A DNA stretch of 64,000 nucleotides from Symbiodinium natans. Taxonomy: Eukaryota; Sar; Dinophyceae; Suessiales; Symbiodiniaceae. Below are positions 1 to 11,190 of this stretch, piece by piece (the stretch's first letter is position 1; each line of letters begins with the position of its first letter). Location: contig CAJNDS010002554.1 of assembly GCA_905221605.1 (NCBI GenBank), forward strand, positions 22,501-86,500, given 5' to 3'. The translations under genes and the position numbers were made by a program. The notes under the pieces were generated by a model, which had not been told where the DNA came from, did no database searches, and worked only from the letters and a program-made list of their open reading frames with translations.

Positions 1-377
1 ATGCCGGAAAAGCGCCAGAAACCTCTACTGCATCAACACGGTGCTGTAGAAGATGAGGTTCAGGATTCGGCCTACCAGGTTGGGCCATCAGGCCTTATGA
101 TCCCCTGTAAAGGGCATGTTTTGAAGGTTATATAGGGTCTTAATAGCCCATCCGGGTATAAGGTTTAAGGCTTACGGCCTGCCAGTCTGTGCCTGTTAGA
201 GGAAGTGTTCAATCAGATGGTCGTAAAGAGCCAAACAAGAACTCGCCAGGCACTTATCGGTCAAAACTCCTGAGCTGTTTGGGGTTGAGGGTTTAACCCT
301 TAACCCTAAACCCTAAACCCTAAACCCTAAAGGCCCCAAAAACCCTAAGGAGTTTGATGTGAACGCTGTGGAAGCCC

Positions 378-3300
378 TCACCCAGCCTTGCGGTGCCAGA
401 CCGTCGCCGCTTGTGAGGCAACTGCCGCGGCATACTCCTCTTGCACCGATTATTGCTTGGTTGCTCTTTAATCCCCAATAACTTTTAGCTCCCTTACTAT
501 GAAATTAGAGGAACCCTAAACTTATAAAGTGATAAAGTTGTCGTGAAGTTGAGGGTTTGGGCGTGGGGCTTTGGGCATTCCACGCGCAATCGGACAACGC
601 AACTCCGTTCCAGGATTTCATGACCGATTGACACCTTTGGGGCATCAAACCCAAAACCCTAAACCCTAAATCCTAAACCCCAAACCCTAAACGACCATCA
701 TCTGCGGTTGAAGGATGTTTTTGTTTTTTGGGCAAGAGCGCTTCTTTACCGCGTCAGCGGCGCAGTATTTCGGGCTGAAGGATGCAGGGAGACTTACCCA
801 CGCGGCTCCGCGAGTCCCAAAAGCGCCTCTGCTGAAGGAATGGCAGAATCGGCTTGAGGCATCCGATCATGCCTCCGAAGCTGTCAGATTGTCAATAACG
901 GGTTTAGGGTTTGGGGTTTAGGGTTTGTAGGGTTTGTAGGGTTTGTAGGGTTTATAAGGTTTATAGGGTTTATAGGGTTTATAGGGTTTAGGGTTTATAG
1001 GGTTTATGGGGTTTATAGGGTTTATAGGGTTTAAGGTTTAGGCTGAGGGCTCAGGGCTTCAGCAGGGATTCTGCTTAGGGCTTTAGGGGGGGTGTCAGGA
1101 TTGCGACACCTTCGGCTGGGGTTTTTCAGGGCTTCTGGGGATTCTGGCACCATGCAGATACTTGCCCCTTCGGCCTCTGGATGGTGGTGGCACCATGTCG
1201 GTCACCGACTTTAATCAGGCCTCTGAGCAGGTTAAACTTTGCTATTCCTAACCCTAAGCCCTAAACCCTAAACCCTAAACCCTAAACCCTAAACCCTAAA
1301 CCCTAAACCCTAAACCAAGGGAACCCAAACAGCTTAAAGTTCAACGATTGGCCCAGTAAGCATCTTGGGTTGAGGGCTGCGAATGGCCTGGGCCCAGGTC
1401 TTGCAACAAAGTGTCCGCAAAGCTGGGAGAGAAGTGTCTGGCTGCATGGGTACTGATTGCAGAGCTACGCTTTCGCCGCGTTTGTGAGAGTTTAGGGTTT
1501 AGGGATTATTGTTTAGGGTTTAGGGTTTCGTTGCTTGAGTTGCTTGCTCTATGGCCTCTCTAGATTGAGCTGGAGGCTTCATATGGCTGATGCTTCTGGG
1601 CAATCCCTGTCGTTTCACGAAACCCAGCTGTAAGACTCGAAGCTGGCATGCAGGAAGCACTTGGCTAACGCTTCTTAGGGAAGTTCATGTCTGGCTCTGA
1701 CTCCGTGAGGATTAGGGAATCTTGCTTATTTTATATAGGGATCCTTAGTCTGGGTTATGGTATATTCCTTAATTTATATAGGGATCCTTAATATGGGCTA
1801 AGTTAAGGTATATTCATTAATTAAGGGGTATTGGGCTCTTTGGGTGCTGGCAACAGAGAGTCTTCTGAGCAGCCGGCCATACGCCGCCTGTCCACAGAAA
1901 TATGACGTGGGCTGGGCTCGGTCAACCGGTTTAGGGTGTAGGGTTTAGGGTTTAGGTAAATCCTAAACCCTAAACCCTAAACCCTAAGCCCTAAACCTCA
2001 ACCCCCAGATGAAGAAGAGAGCATACTCAAATCACGAAACTTCATATTATTTGACCCTGCGTCCCAAGTATGGGCTGAAACTCACAGGCGGGAGGGCCCA
2101 TAGGTTGTGGATTTGCTGGGAGTGCGGAGGCATGTTGGGATGGTAGAGTGCTTCAGGGGTATGAGGCTTTGCGGTCGAAAGAGATCAGGACATGTTTCTT
2201 AAGACATTACTAGGTATCTGGACAGGGCACGATCTCTGCAGTTGCGGTGGCGTCCTGACTACGAGCTAGCAAGGTCCTGCTTTAAGCTGACGAAGCCGCC
2301 GAACCCTAAACCCTAAACCCTAAACCCGAGAACCCAACTCTGGGACCCTACCTAAGCCTTACAAGGAGTGGAAGTACCACAGGCGGTCTCCAGATGCTGC
2401 CATGTTTTGTCCGCCGGACAGAGTCAGGACTTTTGCTGTATCTCTGGCCTGCACTACCGCAGCTATCCCTAAACCCTAAACCCTAAACCCTAAACCCTAA
2501 ACCCTAAACCCTAAGCCCGAAACCCTAAACCCAAATCTACTTGCTAAGCAAGGCTCAATCAAGCTTCTTACGGCAACACCTAACACTGAGAGACTTGTCT
2601 TCTCATGCGGCCCTTTCAACCCTTTTGCCTCAACAGCATCTCACCACAAACCCGAAACTAGTGGCACTAAATCACCTTATTGCAAACATTCTGAAATCTC
2701 TAGTTGGGAAGGAGAGTACTCACACTGGCTCGGCTGTAGGTCCCCTAAGCTGCGCCAGATCAAGATCACTTCTTGCCGGCGTTGCTGAAGGGGGATGGGA
2801 GCCCACCTTATGGTCTGGGTTTTGGGGTTGGAACATGTCCAGGATTGGGACTCTAGGTGCTTGTTTTTCTTCATGTCCAGGTTGAAAAACGAGATGCTTA
2901 GAGTGCCAGCTCGGAGTCGCACGCACACACACAAACGGTTCGAACTGTAAACATAACGCTCGAAAAGCCAATGGATTCTAAATAGTTAGTTGATCTCCCA
3001 CAAATCGGAACTGTGCACTCGAACGCCTGAAACTAAACAACCCCCATACATACAGCACGGGGCTGGTCCCGACAATTCTGCTTGACCTCTCGGGGTTTTG
3101 TGCGAGAACGCCCACGGACCCATTCGTGCTGGCACATGCGCACAACCCAGCTCCACGCAAAAATGGAGTTGCCGTGCAAGTGCTGCCACAAGACTTCTGA
3201 ACTGCGACTGCCAACTTTCAACAAACTCGGTTGTACTTTTCTCGCCTGCTGGGCGGTCCCCGTGGTTGCTCCGCGATCTCCATGAAGGGCAGATTACGGG

Positions 3301-6300
3301 GCTTCTTGTTGCAGCAATGTGAAATGATCGTATGCCGATGCGATGGCCACTGCTGCTCAGCAGGCCAGCGGCGGCCACACGACCATCGCTACAAGCCCTG
3401 GAGCCCAAACCGCCCCCCCCCCCCCCCCCCCCCCCCCCCTTAAAAAAAATCCCTAACCCCTAAACCCCAAAACCCCAGACCCAAACCCCAAACTCTAGAC
3501 CTTATAAAGCCCTGAGCTTTGCCCCCCCCCCCCCCCAAATGCCAGTCCGAGGCACCTTTCGCATCCTCCCACGTCACGGCCACGTCGGTGACCTCGCAAG
3601 GATGGGTGTACTGATTTGAGGCTTAAGAAGGTTTAGGGCTAAGGGTTAAGGGTTTAGGGCTTAGGGTTTAGGGTTTAGGGTTACTGATAGTTGGGGCTTC
3701 AGTGGGGCTTCAGGGGCTGGGCTGGCAGAAGCCCACGAACAGCCAGACAGTCGAGCCGACTTCGAGATAGAAATTCCTACAGTCAGGACAAAGAGACCAG
3801 GTTCAGGGTCTAGAGTTAGGGGTTGGGGGGTTTAGGGTTTAGGGGTTTTGTCGGTTTAGGTTTAGGGTTTAGAGTTTGGGGATGTTCCCCCCCTTTTTTC
3901 TAACAGTCCTTCATGGGGGGATGAGAAAGGGGGGGGGGGGGGGGTACTACAATCCCGATGAAGGAGCTAGTAAAAGGGGTGAACATCCCAAGTAAGGGGT
4001 CCTGTAGGCCCGCGTGCTTCTTTCTTGCAAGCTCCCAACCCTGACATCCCACGCAGCCTTCCGCTTGGCCGTGAGTGAGTTCCTCGGTGACAGACACATC
4101 TCCTGAAGGGAGCCCAGAAATCCAAAACACCCTGGAGGGCGAAAGGGTTGCCTTCGTCAGGTTTAGGGTTTAGGGTTTAGTGTTTGGGGTTTAGGGTTAA
4201 TTTGTCGCAAGTGTCTTGATGTTCCCCAATATGCTAACAGTCCTTAATAGGGATTACAATAAGGGTTACTCTAATCCCTCTTAACAACTGCTAGTATAGG
4301 GGTGAACATCCCCATAAGAGTCTTTCAAGTGCTGTGAGCCTAGGCCAAGTTTGACGGAGAGAATCTCGAAAGCCACTAAACTCTTAGCTTGAGACGCGCC
4401 ACGCGGCAACCTCAAGCTATATGACTTCCAACGTTATTACCCGAATAAGGCCCTAGAACAATACATGCAACCCCCAAAGACACCCCAAAACACCACCCCC
4501 CAAAGACACCCCAAAACACACAAAGACACCCCCAAACACCCCCAAAACACCCCAAAATACCCCCAAAAACAACCCAAAATACCCCCAAAAGACAGCCGAA
4601 AACACCCCAAAAACAATCTCAACCGCCTGCACTTGGTTCGGCCCAAGCCGCTCGATGCCCACCTCCGCCGCGCCTTCGGGGCCTGCTGCTGAGGGCATCG
4701 GATTCGGGCTCCCAAACCTTATAAACCCTAAACCCTAAACACTAAGCCCCAAACCCTAAACCCCAAACCCCAAGCCCCAAACCCTAAACCCTAAACCCCA
4801 AACCCTAAACCACTCTTTCATATATAATATAAATGTTAATGGCTTTGCGGGCAAGGTCCGAAAATTAGTGGGCAAGGTCCGAAAATTAGCGGGCAAGGTC
4901 CGAAAATTAGCGGGCAAGGTCCGAAAATTAGCGGGCAAGGTCCGAAAATCAGCGGGCAAGGTCCGAAAATCAGTGGGCAAGGTCCATTGGCTGCCCCACG
5001 ACCTTGCCCACTAATTTTCGGACCTTGCCCGCTGACCCGCTAATTTTCGGACCTTGCCCGCTAATTTTCGGACCCGGGAAAGGTGCGAGAATTAGCGGGC
5101 AAGGTCCGAAAATTCGCGGGCAAGGTCCGAAAATTAGCGGGCAAGATCCGAAAATTAGCGGGCAAGGTCCGAAAATCAGTGGGGCAAGGTCCGAAAATTA
5201 GTGCGGGGCAAGGTCCGAAAATTAGCGGGCAAGGTCCGAAAATTAGTGGGCAGGTCCTTGCCCCCCCACCCCCCCCACCCCCCCCCCACCCCCCCCCCCC
5301 CCCCCCACCCCCCACCCCCCACCCCCCCCACCCCCCCCACCCCCCCCCACCCCCCCCCCCCCCACCCCCCCCACCCCCCCACCCCCCCCACCCCCCCCCA
5401 CCCCCACCGCCCCCCCTCCTTCACCCCCCTTCCTTCCCCCCCTGCCCCTCCAGCCCCCTTCCTCCCGCAACGGGTGTTGGTCAGTTGAAAACGTGTCTGA
5501 CTTGGGTAGGCTTAACTCTTTGGGGTAGGATGAAAACATGATATTTTCTTAATGTTATGGGATTCTTTGGGCGGGTGGGTTTTTTTTCCGTTGCCTGAAC
5601 ACACTACTGGCCTAGTAAATGCTCGAACTTGAGATGCTGAACCCCCCTAAACCGAACCCCTAAACCCTAAACCCTAAACCCTGAACCAAAACCCTGGCTT
5701 CAAGAAATTTGGGACCAGGGTCGAGTTCGGGGAGTTTTGAAGCTTCAGCGCTGTTTGCTGGGCTTCAGAAGATTGAAGTCGGGTTGCGCGGTCCAGGGTT
5801 TTGGGCTTGAAGCTTTGTGTGTCGTAATGGTACAGGGCTGGGGAGGGTTTTAGGGTTTAGGGTTAGGGTTCAGGGTTTAGGGTTTAGGGTTTTGGCTTGA
5901 TAAGGGTTTTGTGAAACCCGTGGGAATGGTATAGGCCTCGGGAGGCATCCGGCTCTTCTTATGGGATTGAGGGTTTAGGGTTTTGGGTTTCGGGTTTAGC
6001 GTGATTAGGGGCTGGGTTTGAAGGCATTGCCTTTGAGCTACCTGGCGCCCTTTTTACCTACAGCTTCATGGGCTCTACCTACTAATAACGGGTAGTAGCT
6101 ACTTAACTGGGTAGTGTGAAACAACATGAGCCTACCAATCATTCGCTTCGCCGGACACCACAACTAGCAGACCTAAACCCTAAACCCTAAACCCTAAACC
6201 CTAAACCCTAAACTCTAAACTCAGCAACTAGGGCCCCCATATATGTCCTTTCCAGCACCACTCCAGGAGGTCTTTCAGCTTGTCCTTGGTTCCACCGGCT

Positions 6301-9300
6301 TTGGGGATCTGGCTTCAAGAATGTAGGGCTGGGGAACTCCTGCGGTTTAGGGCTTAGGGTTGAGGGTTTAGGGTTTGGGAAGGGTTCAGGGGTTCTAGGG
6401 CTGAGGGCCTCATGACTCGTGGACTGGGTCATCACGACCTCAAGAACCCCACTTAGGGCCAAGAGATCTAAAAAAAGAGGCTGCCATGGCTTGTGACACT
6501 GACAAGCATACCTAAACCCTAAACCCTAAACCCCAAACCCCAACCCCCAAACCCCAAAACACAAAACCCAAAACCCAACACCCAAGCCATACTTCACCAA
6601 AGCGGGCCATGCTTTGTCGAAGCTTCGAGATACTGCTCTTGGCACTAATCCGCCGTAGGCTTTACAGGCTGTAGGTGGCGAAACCCGTCGCACACAACTC
6701 GAAGGATGTTCACACCACCTGCCACACACGGTCACACAATCACACGCGCACAGGTTGCAACGTGGTCCTCGTCTTAAGACCCGCCGCGCTCATCTCATGC
6801 CGTCGAATCTTTGTCGTCGCAAAGCCCTATGGCAAGCCCGGAACCTCAATCCAAAATCCTGAACGCCAGAACCTATACTCCCCTTAGAACCTTAATCAAA
6901 ATAATCTCCTCTTGGGTTTTGTGTAAACATATATATATAAATCTTTTTTCTTTATCTTTACTCCCCTTAGAACCTTAATCAAAAAAAGATCCTCTTGGGT
7001 TTTATATAAACAAAAATATCAAAAAGAATCCCAAGGGTGATATCGGAGCCCCAAAACCTTACAGACCGACGCTCTACACATCTCACACCGGTAAACCTGT
7101 CTGACCTGGTCGGCCCAGGAATCAAGAACTGAAGTCGATCCCACCATCAAATTGAGATAAACCCTAAACCCTAAACCCTAAACCCTGGCTAGGGCTCAGG
7201 AATCTTCGGATTTAGACGGTGTAGAGCTACTAAGCAGCAGGTCGTAGCCTAGGCCTCGGCGGGCTGCTTGGAGGGGCATAGTAGGTATTAGCCCCAAGTA
7301 TAACTGGACGTCTAACCCAATGATTTGGGCACTTAAGAGGGCTGATAAGTGGGTTATAAGTACAGTTACAACTGGTTCATAAGTATCATGAACCTCCAAG
7401 TGCCCCGTGAAGGCAGGCATCTGTTGGCCCTTCCGCCAAGATCTCGACACGCCCATCGCTGAGATTCCTCACAACGCCGAGCTTGGTGTTCAGGATCCGA
7501 GAAGGGCTTCCTAAAGAAAACTCTGAACCTTAAGGGTCTACGGCCCCGGTGGAAGAGTCAAAATCACGAAGTGGGTTTATGCTATGTCCCAGCCACTCAT
7601 CAGCAGCCCGCTCAGTCCTGCAACAGTAACACACCATCCTGAGCCCGAAGCCCTTTAATCGAGTCAGCCGGGCTTTTTCAAAAAAAAAGTCCTCCCTTCA
7701 TGGGTTCCCCTGCTACCCCCCTCATTCTACCCTTCCCCCCTGTAAAATCTCCCCGTAAATAAACTCAATTGGGTTTACTATCCCTAAATAGCCTGAATGA
7801 TAGAAAATCCTCCCAATTTCTAGTCGGGTGGCCAGGCGGCCCCGCTGAGACCCAGGCGATCACCTGGAGTAGGCCGAGGTGTTGGCCTTAGGGTTTAGGG
7901 TTTAGTACAGTTGAAAGTTTCGGGTTTAGGGTTTAGGGTTTGGGGCAAAACTTCCCTCAACCACGGTGCCCTTTGGGACACAAGGAGAATCCCAGGGGCA
8001 TAACACGCCGAAAATCTCACTTGGCGCCGAGATTGAGGCTCTGGTACGTGGAAGGAAGCTAGAGACATGGGAGTTCTCTTCGACACCTAGAAGTTGGCGG
8101 CTCTCCTACTCACACCGAACGCCCCACAAAACAAAAACTAAACCCTAAACCCTCAACCCAAAACACCAAAAGTCCAGTTTCTATAATCCCGATTCTGTTA
8201 GTATAAGGGGGAACATCCCAAGCTGACGCTGTTGCGTGGAGGACTTCCGTCGACGTGTGTTTTTGAGGTCTTGAGTGTCTCCCCCAGTCCGAGCTGCCCA
8301 TGAGCTTGGTGGTGTCTCTGTAGTAGACCTCGGACGAGACCCAGGGTGTAATCTAGGGTTCGGAATAATCACGAAAAATAATTTTCGATGGTCCCTAAAA
8401 TTATGCCATACTAACCCCAAAACCCTTATTCTAATTACGAAGGCCCCTAGATTAGAGAGTTTAGGGTTAGGGCTCGAGTTCAGGGAGCAGCAGTTGAGGA
8501 GCCCCTAAAACCCTTCCACCTTGAAATGCTCCCCCTTATGCTAAAAGTCCTCGATAGGGATTCTAATTAGGTGGGGGGGGGGGGTACTATAATCCTTACA
8601 CACAGGGCTCGTGGATTTGAGGATTCAGGCTTTTGCGGTCTGGGAACTGAAGGGTTAAGAGCGATTTAACTTGTGAGCTCGAGGCTTGCAGGGCTTGAGG
8701 AGGTTGATCTCCTCCCATTGGAAGGAGTGAGGCACAGGACGCTGAGTTGGTTAAGGCTTGACCTGCACCTTTGTTGGGGCGCTCTTTAAGAATGATCATG
8801 TTCGTTCCTTCTTGATTTTTAAGTACTCATCGACATGTAAAATGATGTTCAACAATGACCCAGCGATGGTGAAGGATGTTCAGCTCAACATTCGTTGCAG
8901 CGCAGCTTAAGAGGCTTCGGATCTCATCATGGGCTCCCGGAAGGGCTTTTCCCCGCTGGTTCTTAGTAGGGAATGAGGGAAGTCGGGCTCTATATTTGCA
9001 CCCTTTAAGGAATTACATAGGGTACCTATATTATGCCCTTTGAGGGACTTATCATTATAGGGTGCCTCATCCCCTCATGCCCTACTAAGAACCAGCCAGA
9101 CTTTACATGATTTTCTTCCCGACTACTGTAACTCCTGACGCCGAGGATCCGAGCATGCCGCCAAGTTGCACCTTGCACTTTGCCGGTGACGAAGATCTGC
9201 ACTCGCTGCCTCAATGGCAGAGCGAAGGATAAGGGAGCCTGGTTTAGGGTTTAGGGTTTGGGGGTTGGGGGTTTAGGGTTTAGGGCTTCGGGCAAACCGG

Positions 9301-9327
9301 CGACTGCAGCTGGCCCCGATCGGGCAT
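378..9327 (-). CDS. Acylphosphatase, multi-exon gene
   Basis: Small cytosolic enzyme that hydrolyses acyl phosphates. Exons in transcript order: 9327-9305 (start, tentative), 9209-9155 (or from 9238), 8328-8290, 7481-7422, 6284-6248, 4682-4663 (20 nt), 3592-3556, 826-798 and 437-378 (stop; the last two tentative). Joined, they give about 119 residues: QRVQIFVTGKVQGATWRH (phosphate-binding loop with its arginine), VYYRDTTKLMG, LGVVRNLSDGRVEILAEGPT (conserved V-N-x-x-D-G-x-V), DKLKDLLEWCWKG, PEGAAE and VTDVAVTWEDAKG, the family order. Phases agree at every join. Donors include GC, GA and GT, acceptors mostly AG|G. The C-terminal tail after DAKGAF is not family-typical, so the last two exons may be wrong. 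The gene takes 9 kb for about 360 coding bases. Confidence 0.8.
3556..3592 (-). CDS. Acylphosphatase exon 7
   Basis: 37 nt, VTDVAVTWEDAK, the penultimate beta-strand of the fold. GT donor at 3555. Confidence 0.75.
4663..4682 (-). CDS. Acylphosphatase exon 6 (20-nt microexon)
   Basis: Supplies (G)PEGAAE between WCWK and VTDV, giving the family pattern KGP..A.V. CAG|GC acceptor, GT donor at 4662. Confidence 0.65.
4840..5250. repeat. 21-bp satellite (GGCAAGGTCCGAAAATTAGC) with an internal inversion
   Basis: About 16 copies of a 20-22-bp unit; copies at about 4990-5072 run on the opposite strand, splitting the array in two. Directly followed by a C-rich tract. Confidence 0.95.
5262..5420. repeat. 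C-rich tract with scattered A
   Basis: About 160 bp of C runs separated by single A residues; translations on both strands are spurious poly-Pro/poly-Gly. Confidence 0.95.
6248..6284 (-). CDS. Acylphosphatase exon 5
   Basis: 37 nt, DKLKDLLEWCWK. GA donor at 6247; CCCTAAA block to the left, TTTAGGG block to the right. Confidence 0.78.
7422..7481 (-). CDS. Acylphosphatase exon 4
   Basis: 60 nt, LGVVRNLSDGRVEILAEGPT, the most conserved family block with the catalytic Asn. GA donor at 7421. Confidence 0.85.
8290..8328 (-). CDS. Acylphosphatase exon 3
   Basis: 39 nt, VYYRDTTKLMGSS; corresponds to the family's YFTRDTAKELG helix. Acceptor AG|G; GA donor tentative. Confidence 0.6.
8955..9096. mobile_element. 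MITE-like element (inverted repeat GCTGGTTCTTAGTAGGG)
   Basis: Termini GCTGGTTCTTAGTAGGG and CCCTACTAAGAACCAGC, about 142 bp. It lies about 60 bp inside the acylphosphatase intron following exon 2. Confidence 0.75.
9155..9209 (-). CDS. Acylphosphatase exon 2 (active-site loop)
   Basis: 55 nt, QRVQIFVTGKVQGATWRH. GC donor at 9154. An alternative acceptor at 9239, directly after CCCTAAACCAG, would add in-frame residues. Confidence 0.8.
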
Positions 9328-10653
9328 GCCGATTTCGTTCTTCAAACGCACACCCGACACTCTTCACATCTTGTATAGGCGAACGATGAGCATCTTAGCT
9401 CACTTCTGCAAACCCGAATCCCCGAAAACGCACCTTGCAACCAAAACCTCCTAAATCTCCTACCCCTATAAACCCTAAAGCCCTCTAACCCAATGCCTCT
9501 AGGCCCCCAATCCGAAAACCTGTAGGTTGGGATGTTCCACCTTTTACTAACAGTCTTCAAAAAGGATTGTAGTACCCCCTACGATAATCCCAAATTCAGG
9601 ACTGTTAGTACAAGGGGGAACATCCGCTCTCGAAACGTTTTGAAAACCAAGGCACGCTCCTTCCGCCATCCGGCGTTTTGCGCGCCGTGCCGGCGGTGCC
9701 GCCGCAGGGCGTTTCATGCATTGACCCAAGCCAAAGGCTGCGGCTGCGGAGAATTGAGGGCCTACCAAATGAACCCTAAAAGGGTTTTACCCTAATAGGA
9801 ATTATACTAGTATAGGGTATATGGACCCCCAATTTTAGGGTTCATTTCGTCCCCAAGATAGCTTCTAAAGTCTACCATGTGCTACCGTCACTACCATCAT
9901 ATATCACGAGGGACTACTAGAGCCTAAACCTCAAAACTAACAGAAACCCCAAGAAAACTTTAGGCCCCTAAACCCTAAACCCTAAACCCCAAACCCTAAA
10001 CCCTAAACTTTAAACCCTAAACCCCAAACCCTAAACCCTCCTGCTGTCGTGAGTCTGTGGCCAGGCCTGCTTCTGTGGGCCCAGGGTCTGCCTGGGCTCC
10101 AGACTTCGGGTCTACACTCCCCTTTAAAGCCTTAATAAAACTCGGATATTTCAGATTCCCTTGGGGTCTATGTACAAACAAAATAGGTTTTTGGGGTTTA
10201 GGGTTTAGGGTTTAGGGTTTAGGGTTTAGGGTTTAGGGTTTAATCTTCTTCAGGGGGCTACAGGGGTTGGGGGTCCATGGGAAGTGAGAGGCCGCGAACT
10301 TTGGCGGAGATCCAAGGTAAGCTGATGCTCTCAAAGTTCCGAGGCTGCCCAGTAACCTAGGCTTAAAAAGGGTGCCTTTTTTTGCTTAAAGGGGTTTATA
10401 AGGAACCTAAACCCCCCAAAAAGGGAATAAGGGTACTTCTGTGGGCCTACACTGGGCCTACAGGTCCGAGGCGATAGGTCAACCTGACGCGCAAGATTAG
10501 GGGATTGATGGAGAGTTTTGGGCTATGGACTGTCGCAAGCGCGAGACCCGAGACGACTAAACGAGCTGCCACACCCTTAAACCTGGATACCCTCGCTTCT
10601 CGCTTCTGAAGCGTCCCGAGCTTCCTAAACGCCCCTTGAGCCCTTCAACCTCT

Positions 10654-11190
10654 CGACCTAAACCCTAAACCCTAAACCCATCGAAACCCCAAACCCCAAA
10701 CCCCAAACCCCAAACCCCAAACCCTAAACCCTAAACCCTAAACCCTAAACCCTAAACCCATCGAAACCCCAAACCCTAAACCCTAAACCCTAAACCCATC
10801 GAAACCCCAAACCCTAAACCCTAAACCCTAAACCCTGAACCCCAAACCCTAAACCCTAAACCTTAAACCCTAAACCCTAAACCCTAAACCCATCGAAACC
10901 CCAAACCCTAAACCCTAAACCCTAAACCCATCGATACCCCAAACCCTAAACCCTAAACCCTAAACCCTAAACCCATCGAAACCCCAAACCCTAAACCCTA
11001 AACCCTAAACCCATCGATACCCCAAACCCTAAACCCTAAACCCTAAACCCTAAACCCTAAACCCTAAACCCTAAACCCATCGAAACCCCAAACCCCAAAC
11101 CCCAAACCCTAAACCCTAAACCCTAAACCCTAAACCCTAAACCCTAAACCCTAAACCCTAAACCCTAAACCCTAAACCCATCGAAACCCC
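10654..11190. repeat. Longest telomeric array, with punctuating CATCGAAACCC
   Basis: About 537 bp of CCCTAAA/CCCCAAA units interrupted about nine times by CCCATCGAAACC or CCCATCGATACC, a higher-order repeat. Intron of the coiled-coil gene. Confidence 0.9.

Noticed and set aside
5061-5541. Poly-Pro/poly-Gly frames on both strands
   Set aside because: They arise from the C-rich tract and the 21-bp satellite.
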